DNA from: CAJUPY01 sp051871275
GTDB taxonomy: Bacteria; Bacteroidota; Bacteroidia; Bacteroidales; Muribaculaceae
Assembly: GCA_051871275.1 (NCBI GenBank)
Contig: JBJECR010000041.1
Span: forward strand, 1 to 17,809
DNA: 17,809 nucleotides
Direction: 5' to 3'
In this document: one piece after another, positions 1 to 7,747 of the stretch
Position numbering within the stretch: the stretch's first letter is position 1
Layout of the letters: each line of letters begins with the position of its first letter
The notes under the pieces: model-generated
Told to the model about the DNA's origin: nothing
The model's database searches: none
What the model saw: the letters and a program-made list of their open reading frames with translations, nothing else
Position numbers and translations under genes: made by a program

Positions 1-54
1 TACTCCTACGTCAGTTTAGCAAACTGGTGGTTTCAGCCACTCACCCACCTCTCC
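1..54 (-). tRNA. tRNA-Ser(GCU), 5' part, truncated by window edge
   Basis: Read on the minus strand from 54 down, the sequence opens with acceptor-stem half GGAGAGG, a TG linker, and a D arm of the serine type (GGTGAGTGGCTGAAACCACC). The anticodon stem-loop has stem CAGT/ACTG and loop TTGCTAA. The anticodon GCT lies at plus positions 18-20, so the tRNA reads AGC/AGU serine codons. After the anticodon arm, the bases up to the window edge fit the start of the long variable arm typical of class II tRNA-Ser. The variable arm, T arm and 3' acceptor half lie outside the window, so closing base pairs cannot be checked. A matching promoter lies just upstream on the same strand. Confidence 0.9.
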
Positions 55-91
55 AAAGCAATTTCGGAATGTCTCCTCCGTTTTTGCAGTG

Positions 92-122
92 CAAAGTTAA
101 GCATAATTTTTTAAATGGCAAA
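92..122 (-). promoter_or_regulatory. Promoter of the tRNA-Ser gene
   Basis: On the minus strand there is TTTG (plus 119-122), a 19-bp spacer, and TAACTTTG (plus 92-99). This fits the Bacteroidota -33/-7 consensus TTTG-N19-TAnnTTTG. Transcription would begin near position 85 and leave a leader of about 30 nt before the mature tRNA 5' end at 54. Confidence 0.65.
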
Positions 123-233
123 ATTTTTATTGATTTTTATTGATTTTTTATTTTGAAAGGTTAAATAAAGTATAAATTTACAGTAGAAATGTTATTTTGG
201 TGTCAAATATAATACAAAATGGGTAAATATTTA

Positions 234-264
234 TTTGAAAAACGCAAAAAAAATTGTACCTTTG
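234..264 (+). promoter_or_regulatory. Promoter of the pyruvate:ferredoxin oxidoreductase gene
   Basis: TTTG at 234-237, exactly 19 bp, then TACCTTTG at 257-264: a perfect match to the Bacteroidota vegetative promoter. The expected transcript start is near 271, giving a leader of about 70 nt. The leader is AT-rich and has no clear Shine-Dalgarno sequence, as is usual in this phylum. The good match suits a highly expressed central metabolic gene. Confidence 0.75.
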
Positions 265-342
265 CACAATTAAAATCATACTTATTTACAACAAAGCAAA
301 TTTTAATCAATTTCTAAAATATTATTAGAATTAAAAATCACT

Positions 343-3300
343 ATGAGTAAAGAAAAAAAATTCTTGACCTGTGATGGTAACCAAGCTGCTGCACATATAG
401 CATATATGTTCACTGAAGTGGCTGCCATCTACCCTATCACGCCTTCTTCAACAATGGCTGAGTACGTTGATGAATGGGCTGCTGCAGGTCGTAAAAACAT
501 CTTCGGCGAAACTGTACTTGTGCAGGAAATGCAATCTGAAGGTGGTGCTGCAGGTGCCGTCCATGGCTCTCTACAAGCCGGTGCACTAACAACAACATTC
601 ACAGCATCACAGGGATTATTGCTCATGATTCCTAACATGTATAAAATCGCAGGAGAACAACTTCCCTGCGTTTTCCATGTTTCAGCACGTACTTTAGCAT
701 CTCACGCATTGAGTATTTTCGGTGATCACCAAGACGTGATGTCTGTTCGTCAAACCGGTTTTGCTATGCTTGCCGAAGGCTCAGTTCAGGAAGTTATGGA
801 CTTGGCAGGTGTTGCCCACCTCGCTACTCTCAAAAGCCGTATTCCATTCGTAAACTTCTTTGACGGGTTCCGTACTTCTCACGAAATTCAGAAAATCGAG
901 ATGATTGAGCAAGACGAAATTGCTCCACTTCTTGACAAACAAGCCCTTGCTGATTTCCGTAGCCGTGCTCTTAGCCCTGAAGCTCCGGTAGCACGCGGTA
1001 TGGCTGAAAACGGTGATGTTTTCTTCCAGCACCGTGAAGCTTGCAACAAACAGTATGAAGCTGTTGCAGACATCGTTGAAGACTATATGGGTAAGATTTC
1101 TACTATTACAGGTAGAGAATATCACCTCTTTAACTATTATGGTGCGAAAGATGCAGAAAGAGTTATCATCGCTATGGGTAGCGTAACTCAAGCTGCTCAG
1201 GAAGCTATTGACTATCTCCTTGAAAAAGGCGAAAAAGTTGGTCTTATCTCTGTTCACCTTTACCGTCCGTTCTCTGCTAAACACTTCCTCGCTGCAATTC
1301 CTTCTACAGTGAAGAGTATCGCAGTGCTGGATAGAACAAAAGAACCGGGTAGCAATGGCGAACCTCTCCTCCAAGACGTAATGAGTTGCTTCTATGGCAA
1401 AGCAGATGCTCCTGTTATCGTTGGCGGTCGCTACGGTCTTGCTTCTAAAGATACCACTCCTGCAATGATTATCTCTATTTTTGATAATCTTGCTATGCCA
1501 ATGCCTAAAAACCACTTCACTGTGGGTATTGTTGACGATGTTACTTTCACTTCACTTCCGCAAGTTGAAGAAGTTGCACTGGGCGACAAATCAACATTTG
1601 AAGCTAAATTCTACGGTCTTGGTGCAGATGGTACTGTAGGTGCAAACAAAAACTCCGTAAAAATCATCGGTGACAACACAAACAAGTATTGCCAAGCATA
1701 TTTTGCTTACGACTCTAAGAAATCCGGCGGCTTTACTTGCTCTCATCTCCGTTTCGGTGATGCACCTATCCGCTCTACTTACCTCGTGAACACTCCGAAC
1801 TTCGTTGCTTGCCACGTTCAGGCATATCTCCACATGTATGACGTGACTCGAGGTCTCCGTGACGGTGGTACATTCCTCCTCAACACTATCTGGGAAGGTG
1901 ACGAACTCGCTGCAAACCTGCCTGCAAAAGTTAAGAAATATTTCGCAGACCACAATATCACTGTTTACTATATCAACGCTACAAAGATTGCTCAGGAAAT
2001 CGGTCTTGGTAACCGCACCAACACTATTCTCCAAAGTGCATTCTTCCGTATTACAGAAGTAATTCCTGTTGACCTCGCTGTAGAACAGATGAAGAAATTC
2101 ATCGTTAAGAGCTACGGTAAGAAAGGTCAGGATGTAGTAGATAAGAACTATGCTGCCGTTGACCGCGGTAATGAATACAAACAGCTCGCTGTTGACCCTG
2201 CATGGTCTAATCTCGCTTGCGACGGTGCGGTTGCAAATGATGATCCTGAATTCATCAATAAACTCGTTCGTCCTATCAATGCACAAGATGGAGACCTCCT
2301 TAAGGTTTCAGACTTCAAGGGTATTGAAGACGGTACTTGGATGCAAGGCACTGCAGCATACGAAAAACGTGGTGTTGCCGCATTTGTTCCGGAATGGATT
2401 GCAGAAAACTGTATCCAATGTAACAAGTGTGCATTCGTTTGTCCTCACGCTGCTATCCGTCCATTCGTGGCTGATGCAGAAGAAATGAAAGCAGCTCCAT
2501 TTGCAGAAGAAGATACTCTTGCAGCGATTGGCAAGACTTTCGCCGGCATGAGATTCATCCAGTCTGTTGACGTTATGGACTGTCTCGGTTGCGGTAACTG
2601 TGTTGACGTTTGTCCGGGTAAGAAAGGCGAAAAGGCTCTCGTTATGAAACCTCTTGAAACTCAGTTAGACGTTCAGAAAGAATGGGACTACTGTGTTAAG
2701 AACGTTTCTTCAAAACAGAACCTCGTTGACATCAAGGCTAACGTTAAAAACAGCCAGTTTGCTCAGCCACTCTTTGAATTCTCCGGTGCTTGCTCAGGTT
2801 GCGGTGAAACTCCATACGTGAAACTCATTTCTCAACTCTTTGGTGACCACGAAATGGTTGCAAACGCAACAGGTTGTTCTTCTATTTACTCCGGTTCCGT
2901 TCCATCCACTCCTTATACAACTAATGAACGCGGACACGGACCTGCTTGGGCAAACTCACTCTTTGAAGATTTCGCAGAATTTGGTCTTGGTATGACTATC
3001 GCAAATGAGAAAATGCTTGCTCGCCTTACTGAGCTTATGCAAAAAACTCAAACTTGCGACTGCTGCTCAGACGAAATAAAAGCACTCGCTGCTCAGTGGC
3101 TTGAAAATCACAACGACTATGCAGCAACTCGTGAAGTAGCAGACAAACTCATTCCTCTTTGCGAAGCTTGCGGATGCGACCTCTGCAAAGAAATCATCGC
3201 TCACAAACAGTACATCGTAAAACGTTCACAGTGGATTATTGCCGGTGACGGTGCTGCTTACGATATCGGTTTCGGCGGTCTTGACCACGTAGTTGCTTCC

Positions 3301-3900
3301 GGCAAAAACATCAATATCCTCGTTGTGGATACAGAGGTTTACTCAAACACAGGTGGTCAGGCATCTAAAGCTACTCCTGTTGGTGCTATTGCTAAGTTTG
3401 CCGCTGCAGGTAAACGTGTACGCAAAAAAGACCTCGGTCTCATCGCTTCTACTTACGGCTACGTATATGTAGCACAGGTGGCTATGGGTGCAGACAATGC
3501 TCAGACTCTCAAGGCTATCCGCGAAGCTGAAGCATACGATGGTCCATCACTCATCATCGCATACGCTCCATGTATCAACCATGGCCTTAAAGCAGGTATG
3601 GGTAAATCACAGCAGGAAGAGGCAAAAGCTGTAGAATGTGGCTACTGGCATCTCTGGCGTTACAATCCTGCACTTGAAGCTGAAGGCAAGAACCCATTCA
3701 CTCTTGACAGCAAAGAACCGGATTGGGACAAATTTGAAGAATTCCTCAAAGGCGAAGTTCGCTACGCATCTGTTCTCAAACAGTACCCGAACGAAGCCGC
3801 AGAACTCTTCGCTGCCGCTAAAGCTAATGCTCTCTGGCGTTACAACAACTATCGCCGCCTTGCACAGCAACAGTGGGGTGTTGACCCTGAAGCAAAATAG
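343..3900 (+). CDS. nifJ: Pyruvate:ferredoxin (flavodoxin) oxidoreductase, single-chain
   Basis: It oxidises pyruvate with CoA to acetyl-CoA and CO2 and passes two electrons to ferredoxin or flavodoxin in the cytoplasm; it is the main pyruvate-consuming enzyme of anaerobic Bacteroidales. The 1185 aa match the fused homodimeric form. Near the N terminus, YPITPSS (about residue 30) and the SARTLASHALSIFGDHQDV stretch form the pyruvate/thiamine pyrimidine domain. A two-cluster ferredoxin domain has CxxCxxCxxxCP at C690/C693/C696/C700 and C747/C750/C753/C757. The proximal cluster ligands are C817, C820, C845 and C1077, matching the spacing of the Desulfovibrio enzyme. GDG at 968-970 with DTEVYSNTGGQ is the thiamine diphosphate/Mg site. 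Odd feature: seven extra cysteines between 905 and 948. The gene is monocistronic, with its own promoter and terminator. Identity is nearly certain; the symbol (por is also used) is conventional. Confidence 0.97.
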   Translation: MSKEKKFLTCDGNQAAAHIAYMFTEVAAIYPITPSSTMAEYVDEWAAAGRKNIFGETVLVQEMQSEGGAAGAVHGSLQAGALTTTFTASQGLLLMIPNMYKIAGEQLPCVFHVSARTLASHALSIFGDHQDVMSVRQTGFAMLAEGSVQEVMDLAGVAHLATLKSRIPFVNFFDGFRTSHEIQKIEMIEQDEIAPLLDKQALADFRSRALSPEAPVARGMAENGDVFFQHREACNKQYEAVADIVEDYMGKISTITGREYHLFNYYGAKDAERVIIAMGSVTQAAQEAIDYLLEKGEKVGLISVHLYRPFSAKHFLAAIPSTVKSIAVLDRTKEPGSNGEPLLQDVMSCFYGKADAPVIVGGRYGLASKDTTPAMIISIFDNLAMPMPKNHFTVGIVDDVTFTSLPQVEEVALGDKSTFEAKFYGLGADGTVGANKNSVKIIGDNTNKYCQAYFAYDSKKSGGFTCSHLRFGDAPIRSTYLVNTPNFVACHVQAYLHMYDVTRGLRDGGTFLLNTIWEGDELAANLPAKVKKYFADHNITVYYINATKIAQEIGLGNRTNTILQSAFFRITEVIPVDLAVEQMKKFIVKSYGKKGQDVVDKNYAAVDRGNEYKQLAVDPAWSNLACDGAVANDDPEFINKLVRPINAQDGDLLKVSDFKGIEDGTWMQGTAAYEKRGVAAFVPEWIAENCIQCNKCAFVCPHAAIRPFVADAEEMKAAPFAEEDTLAAIGKTFAGMRFIQSVDVMDCLGCGNCVDVCPGKKGEKALVMKPLETQLDVQKEWDYCVKNVSSKQNLVDIKANVKNSQFAQPLFEFSGACSGCGETPYVKLISQLFGDHEMVANATGCSSIYSGSVPSTPYTTNERGHGPAWANSLFEDFAEFGLGMTIANEKMLARLTELMQKTQTCDCCSDEIKALAAQWLENHNDYAATREVADKLIPLCEACGCDLCKEIIAHKQYIVKRSQWIIAGDGAAYDIGFGGLDHVVASGKNINILVVDTEVYSNTGGQASKATPVGAIAKFAAAGKRVRKKDLGLIASTYGYVYVAQVAMGADNAQTLKAIREAEAYDGPSLIIAYAPCINHGLKAGMGKSQQEEAKAVECGYWHLWRYNPALEAEGKNPFTLDSKEPDWDKFEEFLKGEVRYASVLKQYPNEAAELFAAAKANALWRYNNYRRLAQQQWGVDPEAK

Positions 3901-3927
3901 TAAAATTGTTTCATAATAAATATTTGG

Positions 3928-3965
3928 TAAAGTGTTCCTCCGTTTTCGGGGAACACTTTATTTTT
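3928..3965 (+). terminator. Intrinsic terminator of the PFOR gene
   Basis: Arms TAAAGTGTTCC (3928-3938) and GGAACACTTTA (3950-3960) are perfectly complementary. An inner CCG/CGG stem around a TTTT loop (3940-3949) extends the helix past one bulged T. TTTTT follows at 3961-3965. It lies 28 bp after the stop codon. Confidence 0.9.
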
Positions 3966-4022
3966 ACATTTGTTATGGAATAGGTTCCGATATTCTTGCT
4001 AATAGTTTGGCATTATAATAAC

Positions 4023-4056
4023 AAAAAATGCCGCCACAGGTTTCCCCGCAGCGGCA
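4023..4056 (-). terminator. Intrinsic terminator of the pullulanase gene
   Basis: On the minus strand, TGCCGC (plus 4051-4056) pairs with GCGGCA (plus 4029-4034) around a GC-rich inner segment. A run of six T follows (plus 4023-4028). It lies about 20 bp beyond the pullulanase stop codon and is separate from the PFOR terminator. Confidence 0.85.
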
Positions 4057-4076
4057 CACATATTTTACAAATATTT

Positions 4077-6095
4077 CTATTTGTTCTTATACATTATTAA
4101 AGCGGAACAAGGCTCAACGATAACCTTACCTCCTTTTGATGTGCCAAGACCATCTTGATTTATCTTGCCGTCTTGTGCAACTATAGTCCACTCGCCTTTC
4201 TTAACCTTTACTTCTCTTGCCTCTTCGGAGCCATTGAAGATAAGCTTTATTTCTTTCCATTCATCGCCATTTGCATTATTGCAAATAGAATAAGAAATAA
4301 GGCAAGGAGCATCAACCTTGTCAAACACAATATTTTGTGCAATTTCTTCCGCAGTTGTCATTCGGAACGCCGGGTGATTGCGACGCATACGGATGAGTTC
4401 GCGATAATACGCAAACTGCTCTGCATTTATGGATTTTAAAGTCCAGTCTATAGCATTGATGGAATCCGGTGATTTATATGAATTATGTACGCCTTTTTTG
4501 TCACGGAACACTTCTTCTCCGGCAAACATAAACGGAGTGCCTTGCGAAGTGAATACGATAGTTTGTGCAAGTCTCGCAGCTCTCATACGCTGTTCTTTTG
4601 TAGCTCCGGTCATAGATTTTGCAAGCTTATCCGTGAGTGTGAGGTCATCGTGACATGATACATAGTTTATAATCTGCGTAGGAGCGGAAGCATACGCAAA
4701 TTTGGAGTTGTTTCCTTTGGCATAATCCACCTGCGGATGTGCTGTAGAAGCCACTATACCAATTTTTACGGTTTCTTCGTTGCCTGGTTTTCCCGTAGCG
4801 AAACCACGGTCTGCTGCATTACTGTAGTGTCCTTTTATTGCATCACGAATATCGTCGCTAAACACAGCAATACCTGTCATTTTCGCCACATTTTCTTTAA
4901 GTGCTCGGCGTTCAACAGGTAGAGGAGAATCTCCGGCTGTCCAGCCTTCACCATAAACGAAGATTGACGGATTAACATCCTTCAGTTCTTTAGCCACGCG
5001 TGTCATAGTCTCTGTATCGTGGATAGCCATAAGGTCAAAGCGGAAAGCATCAATATGGTATTCTTCAGCCCAATATTTAACGGAATTTACTATAAAATTC
5101 TGCATTTGGAGTCGTTCTGATGCTGTTTCATTGCCACAGCCGGAAGCATCGCTGTAAGAACCATCTGTGCGATGACGATAGTAGTAACCGGGAGCCGTAC
5201 GAGAAAAATTTGAATCATCTTTTCCGGCTGTATGGTTATATACAACGTCCATTATCACACCTATTCCTGCTTGGTGAAGAGCCTGAATCATCTCCTTCAT
5301 CTCACGGACGCGACTATATGGGTCTGCAGGATTTGTAGAATATGAGCCTTCCGGAGCATTATAATTGTATGGGTCATATCCCCAATTATACTGATTTGAC
5401 GGCAAATTAAGCTCATCTACACTGTTATAATCATAAGACGGAAGTATATGAACGTGTGTAACTCCGAGTTCCTTTAAGTGGTCAATACCCGTTGCAAGTC
5501 CATCCGGAGAAAGGGTGTTTTGCTCCGTAAGTGCCAGAAATTTACCTTTATTTACTATTCCTGAAGTGCTGTGCATAGAAAAATCACGATGATGCATCTC
5601 ATAAATCACCACGTCTGTGATATTTTTCACTTCCGGACCTTTATCTCCGTCCCATCCTTCCGGATTTGTCTTGGAAAAATCAATAATAGCAGCTCTGTGA
5701 CCATTAGGACCTACCGCTTTAGCCCATACACCGGGGGTTTCATCCAGCCATTTACCGGCATATTTAACACTAAAGGTGTAGTAACAATCATTTATACGTT
5801 GTTTTACGGATGCTCTCCAAACACCGTTTGTGTCTTTAGACATATCCATAACCTTAAAAGGAGTAGATATGTTAAAATTGCGATAGAGTAGGACTTTTAC
5901 AGAATCAGCTTCCGGTGACCATAGTGAAAAATGATTTCCATTAGCATCTGACATAAACTCCAAGTCTGTACCGTTGTAAGAAGGGAGCTGCAAATAGTCA
6001 GAATCGTTTGATGCTGCAGACATGACAAAATTTGTGGTTAAAATAGCTCCGGCAAATGCTACCGGAAGGCAAAATTTAGTGATTTTTTTATTCAT
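4077..6095 (-). CDS. pulA: Secreted type I pullulanase (GH13, alpha-1,6-glucan debranching)
   Basis: It hydrolyses alpha-1,6 branches of pullulan, amylopectin or glycogen fragments. The 672 aa start with a Sec-type signal sequence (MNKK, hydrophobic 8-25, possible cleavage near SAAS, about 26-29) without a lipobox, so periplasmic or outer-membrane-associated action is inferred. Residues about 45-140 fit an N-terminal CBM48-like sandwich. The GH13 barrel follows: YNWGYDP at 236-242 is the type I pullulanase signature, DVVYNH at 283-288 is region I, FRFD at 351-354 gives nucleophile D354, YGEGW gives acid/base E383, and CHDD at 481-484 gives the third catalytic Asp (D483). The last 80-90 residues look like the C-terminal beta domain. 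All catalytic residues are present. It has its own promoter and terminator and no sus-type transporter neighbours in the window. Confidence 0.95.
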   Translation of the reverse strand: MNKKITKFCLPVAFAGAILTTNFVMSAASNDSDYLQLPSYNGTDLEFMSDANGNHFSLWSPEADSVKVLLYRNFNISTPFKVMDMSKDTNGVWRASVKQRINDCYYTFSVKYAGKWLDETPGVWAKAVGPNGHRAAIIDFSKTNPEGWDGDKGPEVKNITDVVIYEMHHRDFSMHSTSGIVNKGKFLALTEQNTLSPDGLATGIDHLKELGVTHVHILPSYDYNSVDELNLPSNQYNWGYDPYNYNAPEGSYSTNPADPYSRVREMKEMIQALHQAGIGVIMDVVYNHTAGKDDSNFSRTAPGYYYRHRTDGSYSDASGCGNETASERLQMQNFIVNSVKYWAEEYHIDAFRFDLMAIHDTETMTRVAKELKDVNPSIFVYGEGWTAGDSPLPVERRALKENVAKMTGIAVFSDDIRDAIKGHYSNAADRGFATGKPGNEETVKIGIVASTAHPQVDYAKGNNSKFAYASAPTQIINYVSCHDDLTLTDKLAKSMTGATKEQRMRAARLAQTIVFTSQGTPFMFAGEEVFRDKKGVHNSYKSPDSINAIDWTLKSINAEQFAYYRELIRMRRNHPAFRMTTAEEIAQNIVFDKVDAPCLISYSICNNANGDEWKEIKLIFNGSEEAREVKVKKGEWTIVAQDGKINQDGLGTSKGGKVIVEPCSALIMYKNK

Positions 6096-6136
6096 TGGTA
6101 TTATAATAATGTTGTTAATTTGGCAATTAGTGCTTA

Positions 6137-6168
6137 CAAATATAGTATTTTTTGTCTAAAAACGCAAA
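6137..6168 (-). promoter_or_regulatory. Promoter of the pullulanase gene
   Basis: On the minus strand, TTTG (plus 6165-6168), a 20-bp spacer and TATATTTG (plus 6137-6144) match the Bacteroidota consensus. Transcription would begin near 6130, about 35 nt before the ATG at 6095. Confidence 0.65.
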
Positions 6169-6384
6169 TTTTATATTTTTTAGCTCAAAATTTCAGCAAA
6201 AATTAAAATCAATATAAATATCTGTAAATCATAGTATTAACTAAAATTTTAGTGTTAATTAAGCTTTTCAGATTTTAATATTCAAATTTACTTTTATGAG
6301 TGTACGAAATATCTAAAATTTTCAAAAAATCAGATTATTTGCAAGTTGAAATTTATAAACGCAAAGAATAAATTTTATCATTTT

Positions 6385-6435
6385 AAATAGTTTACAAACG
6401 TAATTACCAAAATAGTTACGTTTTTTAAACTATTT
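6385..6435. repeat. Long imperfect inverted repeat (hairpin)
   Basis: AAATAGTTTA (6385-6394) is perfectly complementary to TAAACTATTT (6426-6435). Inside it AACGTAA (6397-6403) pairs with TTACGTT (6416-6422) around a 12-nt loop, with only a small mismatch or bulge between the two stems. Neither strand has a T run after the hairpin, so it is not a normal intrinsic terminator. It could be an operator or an RNA structure. Confidence 0.55.
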
Positions 6436-6711
6436 GAACAAGACTCTCCGCGTAAAAATTTAATTTATTAAATAGTAAAATCTTGCTTTTTTCAATTCAA
6501 ATTTTGCAATAATTGTTTTCAAATCCACATTAACACACTTTAATAATCTTTTTATATCATTGATATTTAGCACATTATACATACTTCTTTTACCATTGCT
6601 TTAATTATATGTCTTTCAGCGAATAAAATTCCGTATTTCTGTATTTTATAAACAATAAAATGCCATATTTTAGCTATTTACACATATATAGTTATACTAA
6701 CACTTTAATTA

Positions 6712-6719
6712 TATATTTG
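6712..6719 (+). promoter_or_regulatory. Possible upstream promoter -7 element of the HTH gene
   Basis: TATATTTG fits TAnnTTTG and is followed by CAA, as at the nearer promoter at 6806. No TTTG or TTG lies at the correct distance upstream, so it may be weak, activator-dependent or non-functional. Confidence 0.3.
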
Positions 6720-6781
6720 CAATTTTATCACCTATTTAATTTTGTAAACTTGTATTTTTTCAAAAATTTTTCAGACAAAAA

Positions 6782-6813
6782 TTTGCTATTTACATTTATA
6801 CATTGTATATTTG
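6782..6813 (+). promoter_or_regulatory. Promoter of the HTH regulator gene
   Basis: TTTG at 6782-6785, a 20-bp spacer, and TATATTTG at 6806-6813 match the Bacteroidota consensus. Transcription would start near 6820, giving a leader of only about 20 nt before the ATG at 6841. Confidence 0.65.
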
Positions 6814-6840
6814 CAATGCGTAATTTAATATCGTAAACAC

Positions 6841-7374
6841 ATGGATTTAGTAGAAAGACTCAATATTTTCACGAAATCACAAGGAATCAGCTCTTCAATC
6901 CTTGCGGACTCTTGCGGCATACCCCGCCCTACTGTTTCTCAGCTGCTCAATGGAAGGAACAAAAAAATAAGTGATGAAATCATCAGTCGCATTCATCGAG
7001 TATATCCTCAACTATCTATTATGTGGCTAATGTTTGGCGAGGGAGATATGCTTGTTTCTGAAAATAATCAATTCTCAGAGCCTCAAAATGGCACTAATGA
7101 CGGTTTTTCTCAGCCTTATTCTCCTGAATCACAGCAAGGTAACTTATTTTCAAACACAGAAAATCCTGTTCAGAATTTGGCTCCGGATAATTCTTCTCCT
7201 ATCTCCGGAATCATCAATATGATGTCTAACGGCGAAAAAAGCAATTTTTTTATTGAAAACTCAGATAAAAAAGAATCTATCTCTATCACTCCGGATAGCC
7301 ACAAGAAAATTACCAACATAGTGGTGTTCTATAGTGACAATAGCTTCCAATCTTTCTCCCCTTCTCAAAACTAA
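6841..7374 (+). CDS. Small XRE-like helix-turn-helix regulator with disordered linker
   Basis: The protein has 177 aa. Residues 1-70 form a phage-repressor-like DNA-binding domain: the HTH spans about 17-39 (SSSILADSCGIPRPTVSQLL), followed by NGRNKKIS and a helix ending in WLMFGEGDM, a common ending of Bacteroidales XRE-like proteins. Residues 71-150 are rich in Asn, Ser, Gln and Pro and look disordered. The C terminus has a short beta-like stretch, KITNIVVFYSDNSFQSF (about 156-172), possibly a conserved interaction tail. There is no peptidase or sensor domain. It is a single gene behind its own promoter and a 745-bp gap. Its target is unknown; autoregulation is a guess from the repeated promoter block. 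An anti-phage or stress role cannot be told from the sequence. Confidence 0.85.
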   Translation: MDLVERLNIFTKSQGISSSILADSCGIPRPTVSQLLNGRNKKISDEIISRIHRVYPQLSIMWLMFGEGDMLVSENNQFSEPQNGTNDGFSQPYSPESQQGNLFSNTENPVQNLAPDNSSPISGIINMMSNGEKSNFFIENSDKKESISITPDSHKKITNIVVFYSDNSFQSFSPSQN

Positions 7375-7747
7375 ATTATTATATTGATAAGATTATTCTG
7401 AGTTATTTCTATCGTACGTTTCTTAACATTTCAACATACTTTTGCTCATCACCTAACAATTTATATCCATCCATACAAAATATAAAAAGGAGCCTTTCAC
7501 AAGACTCCTTTTTCGTTTCCAATAGGTACAATTTCTAAGGTAAAAAAGATTGTTTTAGGTTTGCGATACAAAGGTCGCAGTTTTATTTTACCCTACAAAA
7601 TATTTTTTTATGTTATGCAACATAGTTTTTTATCAATTTTTGGAATTCTTCACCCTTTACATTTGCAAATACTTGATTTTCAATAATTTAGCAAACTTAC
7701 AATTTTTAAGTTGCATTAGTTAAAATTTGTTAATATTTCAAAGATAT
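7375..7747. other. Non-coding gap between convergent genes
   Basis: Besides the shared terminator at 7484-7513, it holds a stem-loop TGCGA/TCGCA (7562-7566 with 7575-7579) nested in GGTAAAA/TTTTACC (7539-7545 with 7586-7592). There is also TATGTT/AACATA (7609-7614 with 7619-7624), followed on the plus strand by G and six T. These could be back-up terminators. No coding frame or RNA gene is visible. Confidence 0.5.
7484..7513. terminator. Bidirectional intrinsic terminator (HTH gene / lpxH operon)
   Basis: AAAAAGGAG (7484-7492) pairs with CTCCTTTTT (7505-7513) around a 12-nt loop. The A run on one side and T run on the other give a U-tract in both directions. It lies 110 bp after the HTH gene stop. 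The lpxH stop is about 235 bp away on the other side, so the lpxH transcript would have a long 3' end. Confidence 0.8.

Larger units (their letters stand above)
6096..6840. other. 745-bp AT-rich non-coding region
   Basis: No convincing coding frame exists on either strand. The left end holds the pullulanase promoter and the right end the HTH-gene promoter. Between them I see a long imperfect hairpin (6385-6435), the 12-bp palindrome CTAAAATTTTAG (6241-6252) with its first ten bases repeated at 6313-6322, and a repeated block near the HTH promoter (GCTATTTACA at 6673-6682 and 6785-6794). No tRNA or recognisable riboswitch was found. The remainder is A/T-rich sequence with no assignable function. 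Confidence 0.6.

Noticed and set aside
781..2286. Two antisense open frames of 244 and 231 codons inside the PFOR gene
   Set aside because: They lie opposite a certain gene with intact motifs; their Cys/Ser/Val-rich products look like no known family and have no promoter.
6241..6322. Palindrome CTAAAATTTTAG (6241-6252) and its partial copy (6313-6322) as operators
   Set aside because: Such A/T-only palindromes are expected by chance in DNA this AT-rich.
7556..7563. TAGGTTTG as a plus-strand promoter in the convergent gap
   Set aside because: It fits TAnnTTTG, but there is no -33 element at the right distance and no gene on that strand downstream until 8933.
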